Assembly: GCA_027493615.1 (NCBI GenBank) | Contig: JAOSKK010000038.1 | Coordinates: 1-64,000 of the forward strand | Direction: 5' to 3' | DNA length: 64,000 bases | DNA from: Verrucomicrobiota bacterium | GTDB lineage: Bacteria > Verrucomicrobiota > Verrucomicrobiia > Limisphaerales > J093 | In this document: positions 34,785 through 44,110 of the stretch, piece after piece | Layout of the letters: each line of letters opens with the position of its first letter | Position numbering within the stretch: the stretch's first letter is position 1 | Made by a program: the position numbers and the translations under genes | Notes under the pieces: generated by a model | Seen by the model: the letters and a program-made list of their open reading frames with translations, nothing else | What the model was told of the DNA's origin: nothing | Database searches by the model: none

Positions 34785-37515
34785 TCAGGTGGGGATGCCG
34801 ACCTGCATCCGGCGTTTGCGGATGATCTCGACCAGCCGGGCCTCGCCCTCGGCCGATTCGAGGAACTGGCGGGCCTGGTTGCGCGAGTCCACGAGAACCA
34901 GGCTCAGGTTGAGCTTGGACGGATCAGTGGCCCCTCCGACGGCCTCCGCCCAGGGTCCCGGCCGGGGACGCCCCGGGGAACGCCCCGCTCCGCCATGGCC
35001 GGGACCCAACCGGGCCCCCAGGGCCTGGAGCGCTGGCTCGCCGTAATGGCGGATGGCCTCAGGATCAACCCGGAGCCCGCCACTGACCAACCGGCCGAAG
35101 ATCGTGCCTTCCTGCCAGGCCAGCCGGTTTTGCTCGGTCAACAGTTGGGACAGCAACGGAGGAGCCCCGATTTGCCCTTGGGAGCCTTCGGAGTCCGCGC
35201 CTGGTGTGGTGAGGTTCCCCGGGCTTGCGTGATGCGTGGGAGAGGCCGGAGAGCCCGAGATGGGGCGCGTTTGGGCTCCGGTGAGTTGATTGATGCCGGC
35301 GAAGGCTGCCGCGATGCCCATGTTGACCACGTCCTCCCCCCGCCGGATCCGCTCGAAGAACGCGGTGCCGTACTGACCGACTCGCTCGGCGGGGATGACG
35401 TACTCGCCGGGCGAAAGCCGGGCCAGGACCCGATCCTCCTTCGGCCCCCCCGGACCTCGCACCACGCCGCCCTGGGCGAACGCGCCGGACATGGCGGCGA
35501 TGGCGGCGAACAAGGCCGCGGTCCCCACCAGGGCGGCGACGCCGTAGCTCGAAATGGAAGTCAACAGGGCACCGGGCGCCTTGGCCGCGGCGTCGGCCGC
35601 CCCCTCCTGCTGCGAGAACAGGATGTTCTTCACCGCCATCATGGCCCGGCCGACCAACCATTCCGTGAACATCCGCGAGATCGCGTTGACCACCGCCGTC
35701 CCGAGGGTCTGAGCCACGTTCCGCAGGGCATCGGCCCAGTCCATCGTGCCCCGGATCAGCCCCGACATGCTTTCGGCGATCCCGTCGATGGCCGAGCCGA
35801 CCACGGACGTGAAGCTGCGGGCGATCTGCTGGGCCAGGGTCCCGATCCGCCGGGCCATGTCATCGGCGGCCACGAACAACTGGTCCCGAATCGAGGCCGG
35901 GTCGCCCTGGCTCTTCTGTTTGGCGATGTCGGTTCCGAGGCTGGCCTGATCGCGCTCGGCCTGGCGGATCTGCTGGATGAGCAACTGGCGGGTCGCTTCA
36001 TCCTGCTCGAGCTTCGAGCCGTTCCTTGAGCCGGCGGATGTGTTCCTCGACAAGGGCCAACTCCTCCCGCTTCCAGGCGAGGGTCTGCCGGTAACGCTCC
36101 GTGTCGGAAACGAACCGGTCGGTCTCGAGCCGGGCAATCGACGTGGTCAGCTCGAGGCGCCGGTCGGCGAGGGTCTGGGCCTGGGCTTCGAGTTCGAGCT
36201 TGGTCCGCTGCCGGACCATGGTCACCGAATCAAACTCGCCCGACTCGAAGGCACCGGCCTCGAGGGCGGCAGCGGACGGCTTGGCGTGGTCCATCTCCCA
36301 CTCGAAGCGGAGCATGGCCGTACCCGCCATGTCGAGTGACTCGGACCACTTGCGCGCGGCCTGACTGTGGACCTCGGCGGCGTAGTCCGCGGTCTCGCCC
36401 ACGGTCCCGACCACCCGCGCCACCCCGCCGGCGATGTCGGCCGTCGCCTTGGCCGCCGAGACGGTCAGGTCCTTCAGGGCGCTCTTGGCGAGCCTGGCCG
36501 CCACGCCGAACTGCCGGGCGAACACCGCAGCCATGACGTTCCCGAGGGCCTCGAACTGCCGGAGCATCTCCCCGACGCTCGAGACCACGATCCCGACCAG
36601 GTCCTGCAGCGCCCCGGCGAACCGGCCCAGGGCGAACAGGGGCACCGAGAGGTAATCGGTCAGGATGTCCAACGCGGCCGCCAGGACCTTCACGGCCTCG
36701 GCCGCGCCGACCAGGAACCAGGCCACCTCCTTCAACCCCGCGGACAGCGCCCGACCGATGACCCCGAGCGCCTCACTCGACTTGGCCAGGGCCACGATGC
36801 GGTCGGTCAACGCCACCAGCGCCGGCAACAACTCGGCCGCGATCTGCTGGAACATGCCGCGGGCGGCGTACTGCAACCGCTGAAGGTTGTCGTTGAAATC
36901 CCCGGCCGCCTGCGCCGCCTGGGGTGTCACCTCGACGCCGAAGGTCCGCGCCTCCTCCTGCAACTGGCGGATCGCATCGGCCCCCTGGTTCAGGAACGGG
37001 ATCAGCTCGGAGCCCGACCGCCCGAGCAACTGCATCGCCAGCGCCGTCTTCTGGGCGCCGTTGGGCATCTCGGCGAACCGGTTGGCAATGTCCAACATGA
37101 CCTCGCTCGTGGACCGCAGTGACCCATCCTCGTTGCGGACCGATACCCCGAGCTGGCGGTAGGCCTCGGTGTACTCCTTCGCCCCGTTGGCCGCTTCGTA
37201 GATGCTTCGGTTGAGGAACTTCAGGCCCACCTGCAACTGCTCGACGTTGGCCTTCGAGATCGTGGCCGCGTAGCCGAGGGTCGAAAGCTCCTTCACGCCC
37301 ACGCCCGCCTTCTGGGCCGCCGCTCCCGCGGCATCCAGCGCGGTGACCGCCTCCTGAAGGCCACGGGTCAGTTCCCGGACCGAGAACGCCGCCCCGACCA
37401 CGGCGCCGAGGCCGCCGACCCAGGACTTCACGCTCGAGAGCACGCCCCCGAGCGCCTTCTGGACCGCCGAGGCGCCCTTCGTGGTCAGCTCGATCTCGAT
37501 GCGTGGTTTGGCCAT
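34785..37515 (-). pseudogene. Tail tape measure protein, one frameshift
   Basis: Two frames (37515-35998 and 36137-34785) join at CTCGAAGCTCGAG (about 36010), where one missing A would give ERLEKLEQDEATRQLL. The combined protein is about 910 aa. Start MAKPRIEIELTTKGASAVQK. Long helical stretches and hydrophobic segments follow (LGAVVGAAFSVRELTRG, VLAAALDILTDYLSVPLFAL, GVAALVGTAALFAAIAAMSG). The C-terminal module is FAQGGVVRGPGGPKEDRVLA, RLSPGEYVIPAERVGQYG, the usual end of tape measure proteins. It sets tail length and is ejected into the host envelope. Placed directly after the G/GT chaperone genes, as in lambda. Confidence 0.88.
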
Positions 37516-37516
37516 G

Positions 37517-37717
37517 TCAGCGGCGCCCGGCTTTGATTGCCCGGTTGACGGCTTCGAGCCGTTCCAGGGCGATGCGGGCGAAGTGGAACAGTTGCCGGAC
37601 GGTCATCCCCTCGGTGTCGGCCAGCGAGTAACCCTGGTGGACCAGCAGGTCAATCAGCCGTCCCCAGGAGGCGAGACGCCGAGGGCTTTGCTGAGCGCCT
37701 GGCCGACGCCGCGGGCT
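37517..37717 (-). CDS. T extension of the tail assembly chaperone (made by -1 frameshift)
   Basis: This frame has no start codon of its own. It is open from the slippery site and reads RLASWGRLIDLLVHQGYSLA, DTEGMTVRQLFHFARIALER and LEAVNRAIKAGRR. It stops 2 bases before the tape measure ATG. In lambda-like phages the equivalent gpGT C-terminus binds the tape measure protein. With slippage after codon 111 the fusion would be 177 aa. Confidence 0.75.
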   Translation of the reverse strand, partial: SPRRRPGAQQSPRRLASWGRLIDLLVHQGYSLADTEGMTVRQLFHFARIALERLEAVNRAIKAGRR

Positions 37718-38049
37718 TTTCCCAGCAGGTCCTCGTGCAGGTTCACCTCGACCGCGGCGGCCAGGAGGCTGAAGACCTCGACTGGCCGGAGGTCATCGAC
37801 GAACTCGCGGCCCCGGCCGGTGGCGCGTTCGAGCAACTCCGTCGCCAGGTCCCCGCTGCGGGCGATGACGGCGCCGAGCTTTTCGGGCGTCACCACCAGC
37901 CGGCCGTCGGGTTCGGTGAACTGGCCCATGAGCCCGGAGAGCTTTTCGGTGAAGGCAATCGCGTCCTTCCAGCGCATTTCGCGGACGGTGACGGTCTCGT
38001 TGCGGAGGGGAACCTCCCGGACGGGGTGCAGGATGGCAAAGTCAGTCAT
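37654..38049 (-). CDS. Tail assembly chaperone (gpG-like)
   Basis: 131 aa: MTDFAILHPVREVPLRNETV. Position between the tail tube gene and the tape measure gene, small acidic helical protein, and an out-of-frame downstream extension are diagnostic of gpG/gpGT. Motifs VREMRWKDAIAFTEKLSGLM and EVFSLLAAAVEVNLHEDLLG resemble chaperones of this type. The chaperone coats the tape measure during tail assembly and is absent from virions. Confidence 0.78.
   Translation of the reverse strand: MTDFAILHPVREVPLRNETVTVREMRWKDAIAFTEKLSGLMGQFTEPDGRLVVTPEKLGAVIARSGDLATELLERATGRGREFVDDLRPVEVFSLLAAAVEVNLHEDLLGKARGVGQALSKALGVSPPGDG
37717..37723 (-). promoter_or_regulatory. -1 ribosomal frameshift slippery site GGGAAAA
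   Basis: On the minus strand the heptamer lies in the correct X XXY YYZ phase (codons CTG GGA AAA, codons 109-111 of the G frame). After -1 slippage the T frame is open for 66 codons to 37519. The classic lambda site is GGGAAAG. Confidence 0.8.
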
Positions 38050-38117
38050 GGGTCAGGGGTGAAGGGCCGGGGAAGAGCGCACGGAACTCCTCCCCGGCTT
38101 GGGCGGTGGGGGCTGTG

Positions 38118-38864
38118 CTATGCGGCGGAACGGCGTTTGATGGTCGGCTTGCTGGTGGCCGTCGCCCGGACCTTCCAGACGCCGAACTCGCCCGACTGGG
38201 TCGGGAACTCCGTGGCCCGGAGGACCCCGTTGAACGTCGTGGTCCGCAGCGGGACCCGGGAGAACTGGTTCGTCTCGAGGATCATGACATCCCCGCGCAG
38301 GGTCGGGACCGAGTTGCCCCCGGTGAACACCTCGAAGTCCACCTCGGCATTGCCGAAGGTCAGGCTGACGTCATCGCCGGCGACCAGCGTGCTGCCGTAG
38401 AACCGGATCAGGCCGGCATCCAGGTCCACGTCGTAGTCGGTGCCCTCGACCAGCGGGGTCACGCCCTTGGTGGCGACCACGGTGTTGAGCCCGACCTTCC
38501 CGATCGGATACCAGCGGTTGAGCGCGAGGTCGGTGATCGTCGCCGTGCCGGCCGGGGCCGTGGCCGCTGCCTGCTCGAGGTTCGCGCCCTGGGTGGACGC
38601 GTCCTTGATCTTGAGGAGTTCAGCGTCCAACTCATCCAGGGTGAAGTCCCAGGCGTAGGACAGCACATCGGTCTGCTCGTCGTTGGTCCGGCGGAAGCCC
38701 GCCTCGGCTACGACGCGGGTCACGGCCGTGCGCTCGTGGGCCTCGCTGTATTCCTTGACGTTGCCCAGGTCCACGTAGGCCGACTGGCCGTTGGGCTTGA
38801 AGAGGACGCGGGCGGTGAGTTTCTCGTGGGCCTCGATGTGGCCGAGGGTGATGGCGCTGGGCAT
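38118..38864 (-). CDS. Major tail tube protein
   Basis: 248 aa: MPSAITLGHIEAHEKLTARV. Contains VDLGNVKEYSEAHERTAVTR, TDVLSYAWDFTLDELDAELL and VLRATEFPTQSGEFGVWKVR, typical of siphovirus tail tube subunits. Located directly upstream of the tail chaperone. It polymerises around the tape measure to form the tube. Confidence 0.8.
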   Translation of the reverse strand: MPSAITLGHIEAHEKLTARVLFKPNGQSAYVDLGNVKEYSEAHERTAVTRVVAEAGFRRTNDEQTDVLSYAWDFTLDELDAELLKIKDASTQGANLEQAAATAPAGTATITDLALNRWYPIGKVGLNTVVATKGVTPLVEGTDYDVDLDAGLIRFYGSTLVAGDDVSLTFGNAEVDFEVFTGGNSVPTLRGDVMILETNQFSRVPLRTTTFNGVLRATEFPTQSGEFGVWKVRATATSKPTIKRRSAA

Positions 38865-38879
38865 AGGGAGGTTTCGGGG

Positions 38880-39413
38880 TTACGGGGTTGATTCAGGTTG
38901 GGAGGGTTCGGACGCCGGCTCCGGGGCCGCGACCGTGGGAAGCGGATCCGCCAGCTCGCCGACACCCCGGTTCACCACGAACTGGGCCGAGCGCGCCGGC
39001 AGGTTGACGACCATGCCCGCCTTGAAGGTCCGGGCATTGACGATGTGCTCGCGCAGGAGGCGCACGCGGATGGTGGAGGGGGGAGAGATCATGTCAGCGA
39101 CGGGTTTTGTCGGCGGGGGCGGGTTGGTGTAGATGCAGGGGCGGGTGCCCAGCTCGTCCCGCAGATCCTGGAGGGCCTTGACCACCAGCGCCTGCTGATT
39201 GACCAGTTGCCGGACCAGCCAGGCCGAGAACCCGATGGCCACGATGGCCGTCGCCAGGCTCAACCACACCACGTCCTTCTCGCGAGCCAGGTCGATGGCC
39301 TGGATCGCCTCGGACACCTCGGGCGTGACCGCCAGCGCCACCAGACTGGCGCCGTGGACCGCCCAGAGCCCAGTGGCCAGGAGGGTCAGTTTTCGCACCT
39401 TAGCCGGTTCCAT
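38880..39413 (-). CDS. Membrane-associated phage protein of unknown function
   Basis: 177 aa: MEPAKVRKLTLLATGLWAVH. Two predicted helices (LLATGLWAVHGASLVALAVT and VVWLSLATAIVAIGFSAWLV), then a helical linker and a soluble C-terminal domain (TIRVRLLREHIVNARTFKAG) with a Pro-rich tail (APEPASEPSQPE). Sits between tail completion and tail tube genes. It could be a holin-like or a connector protein, but neither is supported by family signals. The stop is 16 bases before the tail tube ATG. Confidence 0.6.
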   Translation of the reverse strand: MEPAKVRKLTLLATGLWAVHGASLVALAVTPEVSEAIQAIDLAREKDVVWLSLATAIVAIGFSAWLVRQLVNQQALVVKALQDLRDELGTRPCIYTNPPPPTKPVADMISPPSTIRVRLLREHIVNARTFKAGMVVNLPARSAQFVVNRGVGELADPLPTVAAPEPASEPSQPESTP

Positions 39414-39855
39414 AGGGGACAGTGGTCAGGAGCGTGGACGCGCAGACCAGCACGCGGTTGACTCCGTTGACCCGGCCGTCGTTGATGAACGGCGGGTCTT
39501 CGAGCGTGATCCGGTCCGCCCCCACCTTGGCCCCGGACAACGCTTCCATGACGTATTCGGTGGCGTCCTCGTGCTTGAGCCCGACTCCCTGCTCGGACCG
39601 GCAGACCGCCATGTTCTCCTCGACGAACACGAAAACATCCAGGCGCTGGACCACCGCCCCCGTCCGCGACCTGTCCACGATCCCGCCGCTCTCGACCCGC
39701 CACACCAGCAGGCAGAGGCCCGTCTTGCGCAGGACGATCTGACGCGACTGATTTGCCTCGCCGGTGCCGTCATCGAGCACCACGGCGGCATCCACCAGCC
39801 CGGGGTGCGCTTCCAGCAGGGTCTTCACGTGGGGCTGCACCTCGCTGATCTTCAT
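39400..39855 (-). CDS. Tail completion/terminator-like protein
   Basis: The ATG at 39855 overlaps the previous stop (ATGA) and gives 151 aa: MKISEVQPHVKTLLEAHPGL. The frame extends upstream but only as antisense-like sequence. VVQRLDVFVFVEENMAVCRS, AEAVMEAL-type helix and GVNRVLVCASTLLTTVPYG fit the fold and place of tail terminator proteins that cap the tube at the neck. Assignment is from position and size. Confidence 0.6.
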   Translation of the reverse strand: MKISEVQPHVKTLLEAHPGLVDAAVVLDDGTGEANQSRQIVLRKTGLCLLVWRVESGGIVDRSRTGAVVQRLDVFVFVEENMAVCRSEQGVGLKHEDATEYVMEALSGAKVGADRITLEDPPFINDGRVNGVNRVLVCASTLLTTVPYGTG

Positions 39856-40598
39856 GCCAGTCCCGCCTTCCGCGCCTGGGCGGCCAGGGCGCCCTCGATC
39901 CAGCGGCGCATCCGCCCCTCCCGCCGGGTCATGGCTTTGCGCACCACGATGCCGGCCAGCCGATCCCCGGCCCAATGCGACTCGTTCAGCATCGTCAGCG
40001 ACGGCTCGAGCTGGTTGGTGCGATCGATCAGTCGGCCGTAACGCAGATGGGGCGTCAGCCATGTCTGCACCCGCCGACCCAGGGCCTTCTGCGACGCGGC
40101 CCAACCGCCCTTGGCCAGGCCGACCCGGGCCTTGATCCGCTTCACGTAGGCCACGTGCTCGGCCATGTCAGGTGTCGCGCGGCCCGTCTCCCGGCGCACC
40201 CGCCCCTCCCGGTCCCGCGCCTCCTGATGCAACCGGGGCGAGAAGGGCACGATGCGCAGCGAGCTGAACCGGCTGAAGACCTTCTGCAGCGCCTCGTGGT
40301 TCTTCGATCGGATCAGCTCGGCCATCCCATCGGAGGTCCACTTCCGGGGATCCAGCGGCCGGACCGCCCGGCGGATGTCCCGCTCGACCCGGGCCTCCCC
40401 CGCCTTCCGCGCGCCGTAGGACTTGCCGGCGACGGTCCCGGCCTGGGGCGGCGTGTCCCGGACCAGTTCATCGGCCAACAGACCGGCCTGGAGCCGGAGT
40501 CCCTCGGCCAGCGAGATCCGCTTCAGGGCGATGAACCGGTTCATCGCCGCCTCGAAGGTGGACGTGTCCACCCGCACGCCGTCGGGCAACTGGCTCAC
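39852..40598 (-). CDS. Phage neck/virion morphogenesis protein (HK97 gp10-like position)
   Basis: 248 aa: MSQLPDGVRVDTSTFEAAMN. Helical, basic, with LAEGLRLQAGLLADELVRDT, PQAGTVAGKSYGARKAGEAR and a C-terminal WAGDRLAGIVVRKAMTRREG. Overlaps both neighbours by 4 bases. It occupies the slot of the neck or minor tail proteins that join head and tail; the exact family was not recognised. Confidence 0.6.
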   Translation of the reverse strand: MSQLPDGVRVDTSTFEAAMNRFIALKRISLAEGLRLQAGLLADELVRDTPPQAGTVAGKSYGARKAGEARVERDIRRAVRPLDPRKWTSDGMAELIRSKNHEALQKVFSRFSSLRIVPFSPRLHQEARDREGRVRRETGRATPDMAEHVAYVKRIKARVGLAKGGWAASQKALGRRVQTWLTPHLRYGRLIDRTNQLEPSLTMLNESHWAGDRLAGIVVRKAMTRREGRMRRWIEGALAAQARKAGLA

Positions 40599-40942
40599 GA
40601 CCCCTCCCGCTCACAGGTGAACCGGTCCAGGATGTCTACCCCGCCCCGCTCGATCCGCACCACCCGGTAGAAGCCTCCCATGGTGTCATCCCGGAACACC
40701 GAACCGATCTCCACCTTTTTGCCCGCGAGGGCCGAGCGCAGGATCGCCAGGCGGACCGCGGTGCGTTTGTCCTCGTCCACGAGGCGGGGGCCAGAGTCCG
40801 CCGGGGATCCGGGTAACGGACTCTGGTACTGCTCGACGAGGCCAAGGAACGAAACCCCCTCGGGCAGCAGTGTGAGGCACACCCCCCGCTGAGCCGCCAG
40901 AGCTTGGAAGCCGGCGGCCCGCGCTTGTTGGACGGCGGTCAC
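40595..40942 (-). CDS. Head-tail joining candidate
   Basis: 115 aa: MTAVQQARAAGFQALAAQRG, then VSFLGLVEQYQSPLPG, GSVFRDDTMGGFYRVVRIER and GGVDILDRFTCEREGS. Small beta-rich protein between capsid-side and tail-side genes, start overlapping the previous gene by 4 bases. Head-closure proteins have this size and place; inference only. Confidence 0.55.
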   Translation of the reverse strand: MTAVQQARAAGFQALAAQRGVCLTLLPEGVSFLGLVEQYQSPLPGSPADSGPRLVDEDKRTAVRLAILRSALAGKKVEIGSVFRDDTMGGFYRVVRIERGGVDILDRFTCEREGS

Positions 40943-41178
40943 GTGCGTTTCCGGGCCTCGACCCGGCCCAGCAGCCAGGCCACATCCGGGTTGCTCCGTG
41001 CCAGTGTCCGCAGGCGGGTGAGCCGGCCCTGCTCGGTCTGGGTCCGGGACACCGCCGCCACCATGCCGGCGGTGATCGGCGGGGCCGGCGGGTACGGATC
41101 CACCGACACGGCGGCCGGCGTCGGTGCTTCCGCGACCGTCGGCGCCGGCTCGACCTTCAGCGGCTTGGAGGTCTTCAT
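40939..41178 (-). CDS. Small phage protein (neck region)
   Basis: 79 aa from the ATG at 41178: MKTSKPLKVEPAPTVAEAPT. Pro/Ala-rich N-terminus, helical C-terminus (TQTEQGRLTRLRTLARSNPD, VAWLLGRVEARKRT). Longer upstream reading is not supported. Overlaps the next gene by 4 bases. Function is unknown. Confidence 0.55.
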   Translation of the reverse strand: MKTSKPLKVEPAPTVAEAPTPAAVSVDPYPPAPPITAGMVAAVSRTQTEQGRLTRLRTLARSNPDVAWLLGRVEARKRT

Positions 41179-41180
41179 GG

Positions 41181-41648
41181 TCAACGCGGCAGGGAGACCG
41201 TCGCCGGGGCCTTGCGGACGGCGGTGACCGTGATGTTGGTGATGGGCACCGTCGCGGCGTTTGCGATCGAGACCAGCCTGAGGTACCCCGCCCCCGGGAC
41301 GCTGATGTTCGTCCACACGGTCTGGACCGTGGCGTTGGTGCTGGTCGGGATCGTGATCGTCACCGAGCCGGTGGTCTCGACCTCACTGGCCGAGATGCCG
41401 CGGGCGAAGGTGTAAACCACGTTGGCCTGGAGGTTGGTCGCCGCCGGCTTCTGCACCAGGAGCAGACCGACGTTGTCGATCCGCGCCACCGACACCCCGC
41501 CCCCGGCGGTGCCCGAGGTGATCGTGGTCGAGGCGGCGACATGGTTGGTGCCGCCGGCGACGATCGCGACGCGGTCGAAGGAACCCTGACCCAGGGCGGT
41601 GAGCGCGAGGGCCAGAACGGCGGACAGGAGAGGCAGCTTGGCGTTCAT
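41181..41648 (-). CDS. Secreted-type protein inside the structural operon
   Basis: 155 aa from the ATG at 41648: MNAKLPLLSAVLALALTALG, a standard Sec signal peptide with likely cleavage after ALG. The mature part is beta-rich (SFDRVAIVAGGTNHVAASTT, SVTITIPTSTNATVQTVWTN, LVSIANAATVPITNITVTAV). It lies immediately after the capsid gene, where head decoration proteins usually are. A signal peptide on a virion gene product is unusual, so it may instead be a surface protein that modifies the lysogen. Confidence 0.6.
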   Translation of the reverse strand: MNAKLPLLSAVLALALTALGQGSFDRVAIVAGGTNHVAASTTITSGTAGGGVSVARIDNVGLLLVQKPAATNLQANVVYTFARGISASEVETTGSVTITIPTSTNATVQTVWTNISVPGAGYLRLVSIANAATVPITNITVTAVRKAPATVSLPR

Positions 41649-41717
41649 GAGGGGAATCGAGCTTGAGCGTGGGGAGGGGACGGGGCCTTGCAGCCACCGC
41701 CCCCGCTCCGGGTTCAA

Positions 41718-42758
41718 TCAGCCGTTGGTGCGGATGCAGATGCCCCCGACCCGGTTGGGGGTCTGGTACATCGATTGCCAGTTGCCGGCGGTCTGAAGCT
41801 CGGCGTTGGTCGGGCTCTCGGCCGCGGGCGTGCCCTTCCACTTGAGGCCGTTGAAGTGGAGGACGAAGCGGGTGCGGTCGTAGATGATCTCGTTGTTCTT
41901 GCCCAGGTCCTGGTCCAGTTGCAGGGCGGCCACATCGACCACCTTACCGGCCACCTGGGGCTTCTCGCCGTAGGCCAGGACCCCCGGGGCCATGAGGTAG
42001 GTGTCGTAGACGTAGCCGTTGCCGGTGCCGGCCCGTGCGAGGGCCTCGCTCACGTAGAGCGGGATGCTGCGGTACGTGCGCACGGTCCAGGCCCCCATCG
42101 AGACCTCCTTGAAGGCCGACGTGGTCGAGTCAGCCTTCTCGAGACCGGCGACCACATTCGGGTGGATCAGGAGCGCCCCCGAGGCGAGGTCGTCCATGAG
42201 TTCGCCCATCAGAGACTTGGCCTCGATGAACAGGTCCACGTTCAGCAACTGGTCGGGCGTGGCGTCCAGCCCGCTCTCGTCGAAGCGGTCCACCTTGAGG
42301 GCATGCAGACACCCTTCGGTGTTATTGGGCTCGCCCGCGCCGGAGCCGAACGCCCCGCGCAGGATTGCCAGGAGGGTCCGCTGGCGCTGCTTGAGCCGGC
42401 GGGTGGCCATCTGCGCCAGCATCTCGCCCACGGGCTCGCCCCCGGACAACTGGGCCGAGAAGGCCGTGGCCGAGTTCTTGGTGACCCGGTTGCAGGCGAT
42501 GCACTTCATCAAGCCGGCGGTGATCTTGTTGTCCACCTGCGGCTCGGCGTTCTCGACCTGGATCTCGTCTTCCTGGTCGGTGATGTCCCGCCAGAACGGG
42601 ATGGTCGCCGTCTCGCCCGGGCCGCTGGCCAGTTCGGCCGCCTTGGCGTTGGCCACCACCACGGGGCTGTTGAAGAGGCTCGGCAGGGTGGCGAGCTTTT
42701 CCCGCATCGTGGCCAGCCAGATGTCGGGGACCCAGAGATCAGAGATGGTCGTGGGCAT
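41718..42758 (-). CDS. Major capsid protein
   Basis: 346 aa: MPTTISDLWVPDIWLATMRE. Contains SPVVVANAKAAELASGPGET, ATIPFWRDITDQEDEIQVEN, GMKCIACNRVTKNSA-like core, RLKQRQRTLLAILRGAF, and a C-terminal half with TVRTYRSIPLYVSEALARAG and DTYLMAPGVLAYGEKPQVAG. This matches the P22-coat-like/HK97-fold capsid group found after an S49 protease gene. It is the shell subunit of the head. There is no delta-domain at its N-terminus; scaffolding is probably supplied by the preceding gene. Confidence 0.8.
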   Translation of the reverse strand: MPTTISDLWVPDIWLATMREKLATLPSLFNSPVVVANAKAAELASGPGETATIPFWRDITDQEDEIQVENAEPQVDNKITAGLMKCIACNRVTKNSATAFSAQLSGGEPVGEMLAQMATRRLKQRQRTLLAILRGAFGSGAGEPNNTEGCLHALKVDRFDESGLDATPDQLLNVDLFIEAKSLMGELMDDLASGALLIHPNVVAGLEKADSTTSAFKEVSMGAWTVRTYRSIPLYVSEALARAGTGNGYVYDTYLMAPGVLAYGEKPQVAGKVVDVAALQLDQDLGKNNEIIYDRTRFVLHFNGLKWKGTPAAESPTNAELQTAGNWQSMYQTPNRVGGICIRTNG

Positions 42759-42798
42759 GGGGGAGAGGGATCAGAGGTCAGCGATCAGCGGTCAGCGG

Positions 42799-43245
42799 TC
42801 AGTTCTGGGGCAGTTGGGCGAGCTCGGCCAGCGAGCTCACGCCCTTGGCACGGAGCACCTTCTCGGTCGGGGTGAGGTCTTCCTCCCGTTTGCCCGCCAG
42901 GGCCTCGCTGGGGGCGGGCGTCCGGGACAGCCCCAGGCGTTTGACCTCGGCGGCGACTTTGGCGTTGAAGTCGGTGACTTGGGCCTCGGCGGCGGCCTTC
43001 TCCGCCACCGCCCGTTCGGTGAGCGCCCGCGCGGCCACCGCGGCCGCTTCGGCCTGCTGGGCCCGGGCGAGGGCCGCGTCCCGCTCGCCCTCGAGTCGCT
43101 TGATCGTGCCCTGGGCCTCGAGGAGCAGCGCACCCGAGGCCTCCTGATCGGCCTTGAGGGTCGCGAGCTCGGTCGTCAGGGCGGTGCGTTGGGCCTCGGC
43201 CGCTTGCAGGCGGGCCAGCAGATCGGCTTGGTCGGGCAGTTGCAT
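42799..43245 (-). CDS. Scaffold-like coiled-coil protein
   Basis: 148 aa from ATG 43245 (a GTG at 43266 is an alternative): MQLPDQADLLARLQAAEAQR. Ala/Glu/Lys-rich with long heptad-like stretches (LKADQEASGALLLEAQGTIK, RAQQAEAAAVAARALTERAV), then SEALAGKREEDLTPTEKVLR. Between protease and capsid genes, the usual place of a scaffold. The scaffold is degraded during maturation in such phages; role inferred. Confidence 0.65.
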   Translation of the reverse strand: MQLPDQADLLARLQAAEAQRTALTTELATLKADQEASGALLLEAQGTIKRLEGERDAALARAQQAEAAAVAARALTERAVAEKAAAEAQVTDFNAKVAAEVKRLGLSRTPAPSEALAGKREEDLTPTEKVLRAKGVSSLAELAQLPQN

Positions 43246-43279
43246 GCGCGTGCTTTCGTTCGTCACTAAAGGGGGGACG

Positions 43280-44110
43280 CTAAGATTTGCCGGCCAGCAT
43301 CCGGGCCACCGAGCGCGCGTAATCGAGCCCGCCCAGGGCATCCACCAGCCCGCGTCCCCGCGCCTGCTGGCCGTCGAAGACCTGGCCCCGCATGGCTTCC
43401 GCTCCCACCCCGGGACGCGCCCGCAGGACATCGGCCCGGAACACCTCGAACGCCCGCTGCGCCGAGCGCTGGAACTCCTCGGCGTGCTCGCGCGGGATCT
43501 CCGCCCCCCGCAACCCCGCCGCCTTGAACGTTCCTTCGGCGTTGCGGAACACCTTCACCTCGATGCCGACGTTGGCCAGCATCCGGTGGAAGTCCACCAC
43601 CGACACGTACGCCCCGATGCTCCCCACCATCGCGCTGCGCGCCGCCACCACCGCATCGGCCTGGGACCCGATCCAGTAGGCCAGGCTGCACATCATGCCC
43701 CCCGTCCAGGCCACTGTCGGCTTGCTCGCCTGGTACACGGCGTCGGCGATCTCGGGTCCCCCGACCGAGAACCCGCCCGGCGAGTTCACGTTGAGCACGA
43801 TCGCCGTCACCCGCGGGTTGGCTTCGAGCGCGCGGAACGCCCCGGCCACCTCGGCGCTGTCTTCGACCCCCGCGAACGCCAGCTCCTCCAGCTCGGGCCG
43901 GTAGGCCAGCATCCCGTGGATCTCGAGCACGCCCACCCCGCCCTCCAGGATCTCGGTCCGCGGGGCGAAGAGCTCCCGCGCCTTGCGCCAACGCTCAGGC
44001 TCACCCGCCCGCGGCACGGTCGAAAGCCGGGACAGGAAGGCCGCGGCCGCCCGCGGCTCAAGCAGCATCGTCTGCGCGGCCAGCATCGCCGGTAGCTTCA
44101 TCTCGTTCAT
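43280..44110 (-). CDS. Prohead protease (S49/SppA-like)
   Basis: 276 aa from ATG 44110: MNEMKLPAMLAAQTMLLEPR. Family S49 motifs: GVLEIHGMLAYRP, TAIVLNVNSPGGFSVGGPEI, the catalytic serine in ARSAMVGSIGAYVSVVDFHR, and VEVKVFRNAEGTFKAAGLRG-type sequence afterwards. It cleaves scaffold and/or capsid during head maturation. It overlaps the portal gene by about 50 bases. Confidence 0.88.
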   Translation of the reverse strand: MNEMKLPAMLAAQTMLLEPRAAAAFLSRLSTVPRAGEPERWRKARELFAPRTEILEGGVGVLEIHGMLAYRPELEELAFAGVEDSAEVAGAFRALEANPRVTAIVLNVNSPGGFSVGGPEIADAVYQASKPTVAWTGGMMCSLAYWIGSQADAVVAARSAMVGSIGAYVSVVDFHRMLANVGIEVKVFRNAEGTFKAAGLRGAEIPREHAEEFQRSAQRAFEVFRADVLRARPGVGAEAMRGQVFDGQQARGRGLVDALGGLDYARSVARMLAGKS

